From an uncultured Caulobacter sp. (GTDB lineage: Bacteria > Pseudomonadota > Alphaproteobacteria > Caulobacterales > Caulobacteraceae): a stretch of DNA of 64,000 nt. Under the pieces are notes generated by a model. That model was not told the DNA's origin. It made no database searches and saw only the letters and a list, made by a program, of their open reading frames with translations. The stretch's first letter is position 1; each line of letters opens with the position of its first letter. The stretch is from NCBI GenBank assembly GCA_913776195.1, contig CAJYMH010000031.1, positions 186,001 to 250,000 of the forward strand. The letters run 5' to 3'. Shown piece after piece: positions 24,441 through 34,235 of the stretch. The translations under genes and the position numbers were made by a program.

Positions 24441-27295
24441 TGGACTTTCAACTTCTCGCTTCGGCGGCGCTTAGGCCGCGGCGGGTGCGGGCTCTGGACG
24501 ATGAGGCCGCCGAGAGTGGAGAGCAAGGTCTGCGGAATCACCGGCTTTCCGACCCAGGCGTCGAACACCTCCATCAGAGCGGGTGTCGCAGATCCGGCGG
24601 AGAAGGCGATGATCGGGCGACGCGCACCCGGAGCTTCCGCGGCGCGCAGGCGACGGGCCACGCCTTCACCGTCGAGGCCCGGCATGCGCAGGTCCAGGAG
24701 AATTGCGTCGAACGATTCGCCCTCGGCCAGGCGCAAGGCTTCCAAGCCATCATGGGCTAAGCGCACATCAACGCCGACGGCGTTGAGCAGCACATGCACC
24801 AACTGGCGGTTGGCGAGGTTGTCGTCGGCGAACAACACCCGCCGCCCGGCCATGGCGGGCGGGAGGTCCTCGATCTCGACAATCTCGGCCTTGCCCACGG
24901 GCCCGGGAATCCAGAAGCTGAAACGCGACCCTTCCCCAGGAGCGCTGCTCACTTCGATGCCGCCGCCCATGGCCTCGACCAGGCCCTTGCAGATGGCGAG
25001 GCCCAGGCCGGTGCCGCCATGGGCGCGGGTTGAGGAGCCATCGATCTGAGAGAAGCGCTTGAACAGCTTCTCCATGTCTTCGGGCGGAATGCCGGGGCCG
25101 GTATCGGTCACGGTGATGTGCAGGGTTTGGGCTGTGGTGTCATAGCGAGCGTCAAGGCGCACTTCGCCGGCCTCGGTGAACTTCACGGCGTTGCCCAGCA
25201 GATTAAGCAGCACCTGCCGCACCCGATCGGCGTCTATGCTGATGGTCTGGGGCAGGGTTTCGACCCCGGCGGCGCAAAGGGTCAGACCCTTTTGGGCGGC
25301 CTGTATCGAGAAGAGGGCCACGGTGCGCTCGGTGAGCGTGCGCGGATCGATATCGACCGGATCGATCTCCACCTGCCCGGCTTCAAGCTTAGAAAAGTCC
25401 AGAATGTCGTTGATCGTGGCGAGCAGCGCCCGCCCGGCTGTGGTCACCAGCTCAAGATATTCCGCCGTTTGAACGTCCTGTCCGGGGCGGCGGGCGGCCA
25501 TCTCGGAAAAGCCGATGACGGCGGTAAGAGGCGTGCGCAACTCGTGACTCATATTGGCCAGGAACTCGGCCTTGGCCGCAGCGGCGGTCTCGGCTTCCTC
25601 CCGGGCCTCACGCAGCTGCGCCTCCAGCGCCTTGCGCGCGCTGATGTCGCGAACGATGTCGGTTATGCCGGTGATCCGACCGGTGGCCGGGTCGCGGACC
25701 ACCACGGGCTGGCCCTCGAACCAAGCGGTTTCGCCGTTGTGCTTGCGGATCCGATACTCGATGCGGGTCGGCGGTCGCCAACCGCTATCCGCGCCTTGGG
25801 CGACGAGATCGGCGAGCATGGCGCGCGCGTCGCCACGGACTAGAAAATCGAGGGCGCTGCGCCCGGCGAGTTGTTCGGAGTCATAGCCCAGCAGCATCTT
25901 CGACGAGGGCGATACATAGGTCAGGACGCCGCGTGTGTTGCACTGAATGACGAGGTCGGTGGCGTTCTCCGCCAGTAGACGAAAACGGGCTTCGCTCTCG
26001 GCCAGAGCCGCTTCGCCGGCGACCTGCGCCGTGATGTCCAGGGTCGTGCCGAACACTGCCGAGGGCGCGCCGTCATCGTCGCGATCCAGGCGCATGCGCA
26101 CCGAGAGGCGCCGCACCTCGCCGTCTCGGCGGACAATGGTGACGTTGATATCGTCCATCGGCCGCGCGCCGGTGAGGATGTTCTGGAACTCGGCGCTCAG
26201 GCGGTCGCGGTCCTCGTGAACCAGAATCGAACGGACGGTCGCGAGCAGATCGGTATCCTCGTCGTTCAGACCAAAGATGTCGAACATCTGGCGTGAACAG
26301 ATGAGGTTCCTGGCCTGAAGGTCCATGCGCCAGTGGCCGAGACCAACGACGCTTTCGGCCATTTCAGCGCGGCGGCTGTGTTCGCGCGCGGCGTCACGGG
26401 CCGCGACGGCTTCCTGTTGCAGCCGCCGTCCCCGAGCGGCCATCGCCGCCACGAACAGGGCCGTCAGGGTTGTGACCGCCAGGAAAAGCTGCAGGGCGAT
26501 GGCCTTCTGCACCTGCCCCATGGGCTGATTATCCAGCGAACCGACGCCGGCGGCGCTCAGCAAAACGGCTGTGATCGCCGTGACCGCCACGCCGATCATC
26601 GCACCCAGCGCCTCCATGCGCACCGCCAGAAGCAGCACCAGCGGCGGGACAAAGAACAAGAAGGGGTAGGGGCCGAAGTGGAAGACGGCGACGACCATGG
26701 CGGCGATGGCCGCTATGGCGGCGATCGATATGCGGTCGAAGACATTAGGCCGCAGAGCGTCCGAACGCGTGGCCAGGGTCGTGAGCGCCGGGGTGATGAT
26801 CAGCAGGCCCAGGCTGTTGGCCAGGGTCCACAGGGTCATGTTCTGCATTATCATGCCGCGCCCCAAGGCGTGCAGCATGAGCGAGCTGATCACGGCGGAG
26901 CCCAGAACGCTGGTCACCGCCGCGACGACGAACCATGTCAGATGCCGAGGTTGGCTGAGATCGATCTTGGGCCCGAGAATTCGTCGGACGATCAGCGCGC
27001 AGGCGACATACTCGATGGCGTCCGTGACCGACAGCCCGACCGCGAGAATCGGGGACGCCCCGGCCAGGGCGTTGCCGACGAGATTACCGCTCAAGGCCGC
27101 CGCGACGATCCACCCCCAATAGCGGGTCGGAGCCAGCAGCAGCGCCGTGAGCGCGACGCCGTTCGCCGCCCAGATGGGTGTGAGCTGCTTGTGGCGCATG
27201 GTCAGGGCCACGCACGCCCACGCCAGGAAGGCGACCGTGGGGGCGACGGACCCGATGGCCAGGGCTCTCGCAAGGGGGGGACGCAAGGCGGTCAT
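24437..27295 (-). CDS. MASE1-PAS hybrid histidine kinase with receiver domain
   Basis: 952 residues from ATG 27295 (an upstream TTG adds 15 residues). The first ~290 residues form an eight-helix MASE1 sensor ([36 protein letters not shown]). Two PAS domains follow (about 310-425 and 430-555), then HisKA with H584 in [11 protein letters not shown], HATPase_c ([24 protein letters not shown]) and a C-terminal receiver with D868 (LLDLRMPG). MASE1 is a membrane sensor of unknown ligand. The 55-residue gene overlaps its stop. It diverges from the TonB receptor operon with a 366-bp gap. Confidence 0.9.
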   Translation of the reverse strand: MTALRPPLARALAIGSVAPTVAFLAWACVALTMRHKQLTPIWAANGVALTALLLAPTRYWGWIVAAALSGNLVGNALAGASPILAVGLSVTDAIEYVACALIVRRILGPKIDLSQPRHLTWFVVAAVTSVLGSAVISSLMLHALGRGMIMQNMTLWTLANSLGLLIITPALTTLATRSDALRPNVFDRISIAAIAAIAAMVVAVFHFGPYPFLFFVPPLVLLLAVRMEALGAMIGVAVTAITAVLLSAAGVGSLDNQPMGQVQKAIALQLFLAVTTLTALFVAAMAARGRRLQQEAVAARDAAREHSRRAEMAESVVGLGHWRMDLQARNLICSRQMFDIFGLNDEDTDLLATVRSILVHEDRDRLSAEFQNILTGARPMDDINVTIVRRDGEVRRLSVRMRLDRDDDGAPSAVFGTTLDITAQVAGEAALAESEARFRLLAENATDLVIQCNTRGVLTYVSPSSKMLLGYDSEQLAGRSALDFLVRGDARAMLADLVAQGADSGWRPPTRIEYRIRKHNGETAWFEGQPVVVRDPATGRITGITDIVRDISARKALEAQLREAREEAETAAAAKAEFLANMSHELRTPLTAVIGFSEMAARRPGQDVQTAEYLELVTTAGRALLATINDILDFSKLEAGQVEIDPVDIDPRTLTERTVALFSIQAAQKGLTLCAAGVETLPQTISIDADRVRQVLLNLLGNAVKFTEAGEVRLDARYDTTAQTLHITVTDTGPGIPPEDMEKLFKRFSQIDGSSTRAHGGTGLGLAICKGLVEAMGGGIEVSSAPGEGSRFSFWIPGPVGKAEIVEIEDLPPAMAGRRVLFADDNLANRQLVHVLLNAVGVDVRLAHDGLEALRLAEGESFDAILLDLRMPGLDGEGVARRLRAAEAPGARRPIIAFSAGSATPALMEVFDAWVGKPVIPQTLLSTLGGLIVQSPHPPRPKRRRSEKLKVQ

Positions 27296-27661
27296 GCTGC
27301 AAACATGACAACCACATCTAAAGGTGGTGCTAACCGCCAAGCTTAAGGCAGGCGAGCATAGCCGCGGCTTCAGGGTCTTATGACATAAACGCGGCGAAGC
27401 TCTGTCTGACCGCTTGACAGCGCTGTCAATGCATCGTTAGTTAGCCTCATAAACAGGCGGAAAACCGCCCGCATCGCGTTTGGGAGGACGCAAGGCCATG
27501 CAGACCAAAGTTTGGAGTCCATCCGCCTAGGCGGCGTTGGACCCTGTCTCGAGCACCGACATTGCTGACGTCCGGGTTGCGCAACGTGCGCGCCGGCGTG
27601 CGGGCGTTCATTTGCCATCACTCTCATAAAAACCATCACCCAACGGGGAAGGGGAACAAAC
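27296..27661. other. 366-bp divergent control region with structured leader
   Basis: Holds the promoters of the MASE1 kinase (leftward) and the TonB receptor (rightward). Besides the operator at 27414-27429 there are a TTATG-a-CATAA palindrome (27379-27389), a GGCGG-aaaa-CCGCC hairpin (about 27454-27468) and a CCGCCTAGGCGG palindrome (about 27523-27534). If transcription starts near the operator, the receptor mRNA has a leader of about 200 nt. No gene is supported here. Confidence 0.5.
27414..27429. promoter_or_regulatory. LacI-family type operator
   Basis: TTGACAGCGCTGTCAA is a perfect 16-bp palindrome with the central CG/GC step (AGCGCT) typical of LacI/GalR-family operators. Its left half also reads as a -35 box TTGACA, with TTAGTT 17 bp downstream as a weak -10, so binding would block the promoter of the TonB receptor gene. 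No LacI-family gene lies in the window. Confidence 0.65.
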
Positions 27662-30600
27662 GTGTCTTCAGACAAGAAAGCGACCGTGAGGAAGCTGACC
27701 ACGAAACTGGCGGCCGTGCTGCTGGCGGGGGCCTCGCCGCTGGCGATCTCGACCATCGCGCACGCTCAAGACGCCGAAGTCGAAGAGCTTATCGTCACGG
27801 GCATCCGTGGTTCGCAGATGAAGTCGGTGGACGTGAAGCGGACCGAAACCGCGCTCGTCGACGCGATCTCGTCGGAAGATATCGGCAAGCTGCCGGACGT
27901 CACCATCGCCGACGCCCTGCAACGGGTGTCGGGCATCCAGATTCAGCGCAACGCCGGTGAAGGCGCGACCGTCAATATCCGCGGTCTGAGGCAGGTCATC
28001 ACCCTGCTGAACGGCGAGCAGTATCTCAGCGCCGGCAACATGGGCGAAGCCCAGCCGAACCTGACCGACGTTCCCGCCCAGCTGATGAACCAGGTGCTGG
28101 TCTACAAGACCACCGACCCGAACAACGCCCTGTCAGGCATCTCGGGCACCATCGACCTGCGCACCCGCCGTCCGTTCCAGATGCCGTCGGGCCTGCAACT
28201 TAGCGGCGGCGCCGAGTACCAACGCGGCGACGACACCAAGAAGGACGACTGGCTGGTCAACGCCCTGGCCTCGTGGCGCAATGACCGCGTCGGAGCCCTG
28301 GTGGGCGTGGCGGCGAGCAACGCCAACCTTGGAAACAACTATTCGGGCACCGTCTCCCTGTCGGGCAACAACGACTGGGGCGGCTCCAACCCGAACAACT
28401 TCATCTCGCCGCACGGCTTCGAAAGCTTCGCCCGCACGGTCGAGCGGGAGCGTCTGGCCGTGAACGGCGCCTTCGAGTTCGATCTGGGCGAAGGTTTCAC
28501 CCTGGTGGCGGAAGGCTTCTACGCCAAGCTCGACGAGTACGATCGCAAGGTCGGCGTCAACATCTCCAACCGCTGGTCCGGCGACGCCTTCGGCGTGTGG
28601 ACCCGTCCGACGGTGTCGCAGAACACCGGCGTCAGCAGCGGCGGTCGTCCGTGGTTGGCCGTGGACGAGTATGACATCGACGCCTGGTGGGTGAACTCGT
28701 TCTCGGTGAACCGCGTCACCAAGTCCGAAACCAAGAACTTCAATCTCGAACTGAACTACGACAACGACGGTCCGTTCACCGCCGAAGTCCGCGCGATCTA
28801 CGCCGATGGCGACCGTCTCAGCATGAACGGCCAGGCCCAGGGCGATCTGAGCAACTGGCGTTATGCGCCGGGCCGCTTCACCCTGTTCCGTGACGCTACC
28901 GACCGTACGCGCGGCACCTTCTATCCGACCGCCATCGCGTCGAAGTTCCCGACCCGCTACACCAACGGCATCGTCGGCAGCGCCGGCGGCCGGTTCGTCG
29001 ATCCGAACCCGCTGGGCTACGGTGAGAACCCGCAGCTTCACTACAACATCTCGGGCGACAAGGCGGTTTGGAGCGGCTTCGACCGCCCGATCAGCGGCGG
29101 CCTCGGCGCCGGCAAGACGCTGAAGGACTACATGGCCAACAAGGACAGCTACGCGATCGGCGCGTTCTCGTCTGAAGGCAACAACGAGATCCAGTCGGAG
29201 ATGTCGGTGTTCCGCGCCGACGGCCACTATAAGTTCCAGGACGAGCCGTTCCTGGGCTTCATCACCAATATCGACGTGGGCGCGCGTATCAGCGACCGCT
29301 CGGTGGAGGCCGAGCAGTTCCACCTCTTCTCCGGCTTCTACGGCGGCGTTCCGGGTGCGGTGCAGGCCAACGGCACGCCGGTTCCGGCCGGCGGCTGCGA
29401 GGCTCAGTGGAAGGCCATCGACGTCGTGATGGACCAAAGCCAGTGCCAGGCCGGCGAGTTCATCATCGATCCGCTGACCGGCGCGCGTAAATTCCAGCCC
29501 TACACCGTCAACGCGCCGACCCGCCTCGACACCTACAACAACGTCATCTGGGTTGATAACTACGGCGGCGTCACCGCTGGCCTGCCGGGCGTGTGGGCGG
29601 TCGATCCGCGTGACTTCGATAACCCGGCCGCCTTCCACAAGAAGGTGTTCGGCGGCGCCATCCGCGTCACGGTTCCGGGGGAATCCTACGATGTCGATCT
29701 GCGTGAGCAGAGCGGCTACGTGGCGACCAACTTCGCCCTCGGCAAGCTGTCGGGCGACATGGGCCTGAAGCTGATCCGCACCGAACTGCTGGTGCGCCAG
29801 AACATCACCGGCGAGACCCGCAACTACGGCGACACCAACGCCGATGCGGGCGATACGGTCACCCGTCGCAAGTACACCGACCTCCTGCCGTCGATTAACG
29901 CCCAGTACGCCATCACCGACAGCTTCAAGGCGCGCTTCTCGTACTCCAAGACGATGCAGCCGCTCGATCTGCTGAACTACGGCGGCGCGCTGAAGATCAA
30001 CACGGCCGATGATCCCGGCCTGGGCATCCGCATCGTCACCAGCGCGGAAGCCAAGGGCAACCCGAACCTCAACCCCTGGCGCTCGGACAACTTCGACGCC
30101 GCGCTTGAGTACTACGTCGGTCAGGCCTCGATGGTCTCGGTCTCGGCCTTCCTGCTGAAGATCGACAGCTTCGTCACCAACGGCGTTACCAGCGGCAGCT
30201 TCCCCGATCAGGACGGCGTCATTCGTCGCCCTGTCAACGTCACCCTGCCGATCCAGGGCGACGGCGGCGAGGTGAAGGGTCTTGAAGTCGGCGCCAAGGT
30301 CGCTCTGAGCGACTTCATCACCTCGCCTATCCTCGAGAACTTCGGCTTCGACACCAACTACACCTACTCGCCCAGCGAGGAGTCGCGTCTCGGCGTGGAC
30401 GGCGAGAAGCTGCCCTTCGCCCAGAACTCCAAGAACCAGTTCAACCTGATCGGCTGGTACCAGGACGACAAGCTGCAGGTCCGCGTGGCCTACAACTTCC
30501 GCAGCGCCCGCCTGCAAGAGGTGATGAGCAACAATATCCCGATCTTCCAGGACTCCACGAGCTATGTGGACGTGAACGTCAGCTACGCCGTGCGTGACAA

Positions 30601-30742
30601 CGTGACCGTCTACTTCAACGGCTCCAACGTCACCGGCGAGATCGAGAACTACTACGCTCGCTTCGCCAAAGGTCAGACCCAGTACGTCTGGCAGAACGAG
30701 TTCGAGCCTCGCTACACCCTGGGCGTCCGCGCCCGCTGGTAA
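27662..30742 (+). CDS. Large TonB-dependent receptor of the carbohydrate/chelate type
   Basis: 1026 residues, GTG start after GGGGAAGGGGAA. A long signal peptide ends near AHAQDA; the TonB box is EELIVTGIRGS; the plug follows (EDIGKLPDVTIADALQRVSG, then RGLRQVITLLNGEQY) and the barrel ends YTLGVRARW with a C-terminal Trp. This size and plug type is the one repeatedly found in Caulobacteraceae and xanthomonads beside tryptophan-halogenase-like genes and in sugar-utilisation loci. Together with the LacI-type operator upstream this suggests uptake of an oligosaccharide or glycoside, but the ligand is unknown. A strong terminator separates it from the halogenase genes. Confidence 0.92.
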   Translation: MSSDKKATVRKLTTKLAAVLLAGASPLAISTIAHAQDAEVEELIVTGIRGSQMKSVDVKRTETALVDAISSEDIGKLPDVTIADALQRVSGIQIQRNAGEGATVNIRGLRQVITLLNGEQYLSAGNMGEAQPNLTDVPAQLMNQVLVYKTTDPNNALSGISGTIDLRTRRPFQMPSGLQLSGGAEYQRGDDTKKDDWLVNALASWRNDRVGALVGVAASNANLGNNYSGTVSLSGNNDWGGSNPNNFISPHGFESFARTVERERLAVNGAFEFDLGEGFTLVAEGFYAKLDEYDRKVGVNISNRWSGDAFGVWTRPTVSQNTGVSSGGRPWLAVDEYDIDAWWVNSFSVNRVTKSETKNFNLELNYDNDGPFTAEVRAIYADGDRLSMNGQAQGDLSNWRYAPGRFTLFRDATDRTRGTFYPTAIASKFPTRYTNGIVGSAGGRFVDPNPLGYGENPQLHYNISGDKAVWSGFDRPISGGLGAGKTLKDYMANKDSYAIGAFSSEGNNEIQSEMSVFRADGHYKFQDEPFLGFITNIDVGARISDRSVEAEQFHLFSGFYGGVPGAVQANGTPVPAGGCEAQWKAIDVVMDQSQCQAGEFIIDPLTGARKFQPYTVNAPTRLDTYNNVIWVDNYGGVTAGLPGVWAVDPRDFDNPAAFHKKVFGGAIRVTVPGESYDVDLREQSGYVATNFALGKLSGDMGLKLIRTELLVRQNITGETRNYGDTNADAGDTVTRRKYTDLLPSINAQYAITDSFKARFSYSKTMQPLDLLNYGGALKINTADDPGLGIRIVTSAEAKGNPNLNPWRSDNFDAALEYYVGQASMVSVSAFLLKIDSFVTNGVTSGSFPDQDGVIRRPVNVTLPIQGDGGEVKGLEVGAKVALSDFITSPILENFGFDTNYTYSPSEESRLGVDGEKLPFAQNSKNQFNLIGWYQDDKLQVRVAYNFRSARLQEVMSNNIPIFQDSTSYVDVNVSYAVRDNVTVYFNGSNVTGEIENYYARFAKGQTQYVWQNEFEPRYTLGVRARW

Positions 30743-30763
30743 GCTAGGTTTCAAACCAGCAAA

Positions 30764-30797
30764 GGCCGCCGTGACAAATCTCACGGCGGCCTTTTTT
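30764..30797 (+). terminator. Rho-independent terminator after the TonB receptor
   Basis: Perfect 11-bp stem GGCCGCCGTGA / TCACGGCGGCC with a six-base loop, followed by six T residues, 21 bp after the receptor stop. Read-through would be needed to co-express the halogenase genes unless they have their own promoter, for which there is little room (about 30 bp). Confidence 0.9.
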
Positions 30798-30828
30798 ATG
30801 CAGGGAAAGATCGGACCGGGAGGCCGAC

Positions 30829-32361
30829 GTGGCGGACAACCGAATCCAAAGCATCGTCATCGTCGGCGGGGGCACCGCTGGGTGGATGGCGGCCGCCAAT
30901 CTTCGGCGACATTTCCACAAACTGCCTATCGACATCACCCTGATCGAGTCCGCCGAGATCGGCACGATCGGGGTGGGCGAAGCGACCATTCCCACCATCC
31001 GGCGGTTCTACCAGGCCCTTGGCCTGACCGATCTGGACGTGCTGAAAGCGACGCAGGGGACCTGCAAGCTGGGCATCCGGTTTCGGGACTGGAACGCGCC
31101 GGGCTCGTCTTTCGTCCATCCGTTCGGGCTCTATGGCCAGGACGTGCGCGGCGTCGGCTTTCATCACTACTGGCTGAAGATGCGCCTGGCCAAAAAGGCC
31201 GGACCGTTAGGCGAATATAGCCTGGGCGCCAGTCTGGCGGCGGCGGGCAAGTTCACCACGCCTTCGCCGAATCCACCGTCCAGCCTGTCGATCTTTGACT
31301 GGGCCCTCCACTTCGACGCCGGTCTGTTCGCCCAGCTCATGCGCAAGACCGCAGAGGCGGACGGCGTACGGCGGATCGAGGGCACCATAGGCAAGGTCAA
31401 CCAGCGTCCCGAGGACGGGTTCATCACCTCGGTCGAGCTCAACGACGGTCGCTTGGTAGAGGGCGAGCTGTTCATCGACTGCTCCGGCTTCCGGGGCCTG
31501 TTGATCGAGCAGACCCTGAAGACCGGCTACGAGGACTGGAGCCATTGGCTGTTCTGCGACCGCGCCCTGGCGGTGCAGAGCGTGGGGACGCCCAACCCGC
31601 CTTCCTGCACCGATGTGCTCGCCCTGTCGTCGGGCTGGCGCTGGCGCATCCCGCTGCGTCACCGTTTCGGCAACGGCTATGTCTATTCCAGCCGCTTCAT
31701 CGAGGACGACGCCGCCAAGGTCGAGCTTGTCTCGACCATTCCCGACAAGCTGCTGTTCGAGCCGCGCCCCATCCGGTTCATGCCCGGACGGCGGATCAAG
31801 GCCTGGAATAAGAACTGCGTGACCCTGGGCCTGGCCTCGGGCTTCCTCGAACCGCTGGAAAGCACCAGCATCGCCCTGATCGAGACGGGCATCGAGAAGA
31901 TCAAGCAGCTGTTCCCAGACCGCCGCTTCGACCCGCGCCTGATCGACGAATTCAATGACTGGTCCAAGCGCGAGTTCGAACGGGTCCGGGACTTCATCAT
32001 CCTGCACTACAAGGCGGCGCAACGGGCCGACACGCCGTTCTGGCGCCATTGCCGGGACGCCGAAATCCCCGACACCCTGGCCCACAAGATCGAGATGTTC
32101 AAAAGCCGCGGGCACTTCATTCGCTACCGCTGGGAGATGTTCTCTCCGCCGAGCTGGCTGGCGATCTATGACGGCTTCGGGATCATGCCCGACGACTACG
32201 ATCCGGCGGTGGACGCTCTCGACGCCGAGGGGCTGGCCCGCAGCCTGGAAGAAATGCGTCGGTCGGTCGCCAGGACGGTCGATGATGCGCCGACCCACCA
32301 GGATTTCCTCGAACGCCACTGCGGCCCCTATCTGCCGGAACTGGCGGACGCGACCGCTTGA
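30829..32361 (+). CDS. Tryptophan-halogenase family flavoprotein, first copy
   Basis: 510 residues from a GTG. Hallmarks of FADH2-dependent halogenases are present: dinucleotide-binding GGGTAGWMAA (residues 13-22), the conserved Lys (K80 in QGTCKLGIRF) that forms the lysine chloramine in PrnA/RebH, WRWRIP (the WxWxIP motif) and FLEPLESTSI with the catalytic Glu. All elements for halogenation appear intact, yet members of this clade sit beside TonB receptors rather than natural-product genes and their substrates are unknown. A flavin reductase partner is not nearby. Confidence 0.88.
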   Translation: MADNRIQSIVIVGGGTAGWMAAANLRRHFHKLPIDITLIESAEIGTIGVGEATIPTIRRFYQALGLTDLDVLKATQGTCKLGIRFRDWNAPGSSFVHPFGLYGQDVRGVGFHHYWLKMRLAKKAGPLGEYSLGASLAAAGKFTTPSPNPPSSLSIFDWALHFDAGLFAQLMRKTAEADGVRRIEGTIGKVNQRPEDGFITSVELNDGRLVEGELFIDCSGFRGLLIEQTLKTGYEDWSHWLFCDRALAVQSVGTPNPPSCTDVLALSSGWRWRIPLRHRFGNGYVYSSRFIEDDAAKVELVSTIPDKLLFEPRPIRFMPGRRIKAWNKNCVTLGLASGFLEPLESTSIALIETGIEKIKQLFPDRRFDPRLIDEFNDWSKREFERVRDFIILHYKAAQRADTPFWRHCRDAEIPDTLAHKIEMFKSRGHFIRYRWEMFSPPSWLAIYDGFGIMPDDYDPAVDALDAEGLARSLEEMRRSVARTVDDAPTHQDFLERHCGPYLPELADATA

Positions 32362-32379
32362 GTCTCAACTGACACGATC

Positions 32380-32405
32380 GCCGCGCCGAGATTCGCAGGC
32401 GCGGC
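32380..32405 (+). repeat. Hairpin between the two halogenase genes
   Basis: Perfect 8-bp inverted repeat GCCGCGCC / GGCGCGGC with a 10-nt loop in the 74-bp gap. No T-run follows, so it may be an mRNA-stabilising or processing element rather than a terminator. Confidence 0.4.
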
Positions 32406-32435
32406 CAAGAAAAGAAACCGAGCTAGGAAACGGCC

Positions 32436-33992
32436 ATGACGGACACCAACCCCAACGCGATCAAGAAGATCGTCATCATCGGCGGCGGCTCAGCCGGGTG
32501 GATCTCGGCCGCCATGCTCAGCCACTATTTCCAGGACGGCTCCTGCGAAATCGAGTTGGTAGAGTCCGAGGAGATCGGCACAGTCGGCGTCGGCGAATCG
32601 ACGATCCCGCCGTTCCTGCAGCTGATCAACAGCTTGGGGATCGATGAGCGCGAGTTCATCCAGGCCACCCAGGCCAGCTTCAAGCTGGCGATCCGCTTCG
32701 AAAATTGGCGCAAGAAGGACGAGGTCTACTACCACCCGTTCGGCAAGATCGGCGGCCCGATCGGCGCCAACGAATTCTATCACTGCTGGCTTCGCGCCAA
32801 GGCCAACGGCCACCCTTCGTCGCTGATCGACTTCGCGCCAGCGGGCGTGATGGCCGATCAGTGGAAATTCATGCTGCCGTCGCAGGCCCAGGGCACCCCC
32901 GCCGCCAGCGCCAGCTACGCCGTCCACATCGACGCGCATCTAATCGCCAAGTACCTGCGCAACTTCGCAGAGGCCCGAGGGGTCAAGCGCACCGAGGGCA
33001 TGGTCGACGACGTAGTGACCCGTCCGGACGGCGGTATCGAGAAGGTGATCCTCAAGGATGGCCGCGAGGTCGCCGGTGAAATGTTCATCGATTGCTCGGG
33101 CTTCCGCTCGATCCTGAACGGCAAGACCCTGGGCACCGAGTTCCTGGACTGGTCCGACGTGCTGCTGTGCGACCGCGCTGTGGCCACCCAGACCATCAAC
33201 ATCAATCCTCCGCACCCCTACACCCTGGCGGCGGCGCAGGACTTCGGCTGGCGCTGGCGCATCCCTCTGCAGCATCGCGCGGGCAACGGCTACGTCTTTT
33301 GCAGCAAATACTGCAGCGACGACGAGGCGATCGGGACTCTGCTCAGCCAGGTGGAAGGCGAGGTGCTGCGCGAGCCGTGGGTGCTCGGGTTCAAGAGCGG
33401 CATGCGCAAGCAGCTGTGGAACAAGAACTGTATCGCCGTAGGGTTGGCCGGCGGCTTCATTGAGCCGCTGGAGTCCACGGCACTGCACCTGATTTATCGT
33501 GGCATGGACTTTCTGCTGCGCTTTTTCCCGGACAAGAGCTTCGATCCGGCGCTGGCGGCGGAATACAACCGCCGGATGGCCATGGACTACGAGGAAATCC
33601 GGGACTTCATCGTCCTGCACTACCGAACGTCCGAACGCGACGACACGCCGTTCTGGCGCGCCTATCGTGAGGTTGAGCTTCCCCAGAGCCTCAAAGAGCG
33701 CATCGAACTCTTCAAGGCCCACGGAGTCCTGCGTGACGGCGTCGACGACATGTTCCGCGCGCCGTCTTGGCAGTCGGTGATGGAAGGCATGGGCATCCGG
33801 CCGCAGCGCTATCAGCAACTGGTCGATCGGGTTCCGTATGGCGCGATCGAGGACATCCTCAACAAGGCCGCGCCGATGATGAAGTCCTTCGTCGACAAGC
33901 TGCCCAGTCACGATGAGTTCCTGAAGACCCACTGTCCCGCCCCTGTGCCCGAGGCGGTTTCTCGTCCGATCAAGGCCGAGGCGAAGGCGTGA
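32436..33992 (+). CDS. Tryptophan-halogenase family flavoprotein, second copy
   Basis: 518 residues. Same architecture as the preceding gene: GGGSAGWISAA FAD-binding loop, K83 in QASFKLAIRF, FGWRWRIPLQHR and FIEPLESTALHLI. The two proteins align along their length but are clearly diverged, so this is an old duplication rather than a recent one. The residues known to be needed for halogenation in PrnA are conserved in both. They may act on different positions of one substrate or form a heteromeric pair; this is inference. Probably co-transcribed with the first copy. Confidence 0.88.
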   Translation: MTDTNPNAIKKIVIIGGGSAGWISAAMLSHYFQDGSCEIELVESEEIGTVGVGESTIPPFLQLINSLGIDEREFIQATQASFKLAIRFENWRKKDEVYYHPFGKIGGPIGANEFYHCWLRAKANGHPSSLIDFAPAGVMADQWKFMLPSQAQGTPAASASYAVHIDAHLIAKYLRNFAEARGVKRTEGMVDDVVTRPDGGIEKVILKDGREVAGEMFIDCSGFRSILNGKTLGTEFLDWSDVLLCDRAVATQTININPPHPYTLAAAQDFGWRWRIPLQHRAGNGYVFCSKYCSDDEAIGTLLSQVEGEVLREPWVLGFKSGMRKQLWNKNCIAVGLAGGFIEPLESTALHLIYRGMDFLLRFFPDKSFDPALAAEYNRRMAMDYEEIRDFIVLHYRTSERDDTPFWRAYREVELPQSLKERIELFKAHGVLRDGVDDMFRAPSWQSVMEGMGIRPQRYQQLVDRVPYGAIEDILNKAAPMMKSFVDKLPSHDEFLKTHCPAPVPEAVSRPIKAEAKA

Positions 33993-33996
33993 CCTC

Positions 33997-34033
33997 GGCG
34001 CTAGCCGCGAGCGCCTGATCGGCCGCTAGCGCC
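33997..34033. terminator. Inverted repeat at the convergent gene end
   Basis: GGCGCTAGC / GCTAGCGCC is a perfect 9-bp inverted repeat spanning the gap between the second halogenase and the convergent small gene, with an alternative shorter hairpin inside (GGCGCT / AGCGCC). It may end transcription from both sides, but T-runs are lacking. Confidence 0.35.
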
Positions 34034-34232
34034 AGAGGAGCCAGGCGACCAGCACCCAGATCGGGATGCAGACCACCAGGGCGAAGACGATCGTGCGGCG
34101 AACCGACCATGGGCGAGGGCGCGGCTTCGGCGGCTCCCTGCCGGGGAAGTGCGGCACCAAATCCGCGTCCATCCGAGGCTCGTCAGGACCGGACCAAAGG
34201 CGCCGCAGGGCGCGGGCGAGGGCTCGCAGCAT
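34026..34232 (-). CDS. Small single-pass membrane protein, hypothetical
   Basis: 68 residues. A basic, proline-rich cytoplasmic part (LRALARALRRLWSGPDEPR, REPPKPRPRPWSVRRT) precedes one C-terminal membrane helix (IVFALVVCIPIWVLVAWLLW). It is the last of three closely spaced minus-strand genes, starting 3 bp after the stop of the previous one. No family recognised. Confidence 0.55.
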   Translation of the reverse strand: MLRALARALRRLWSGPDEPRMDADLVPHFPGREPPKPRPRPWSVRRTIVFALVVCIPIWVLVAWLLWR

Positions 34233-34235
34233 CGG

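Noticed and set aside
28133-30784. An 883-codon open frame antisense to the large TonB receptor
   Set aside because: It is a mirror of GC-rich codon usage on the opposite strand, rich in Val/Ala/Gly/Arg, with no recognisable domain; the plus-strand receptor has clear motifs over the same bases.
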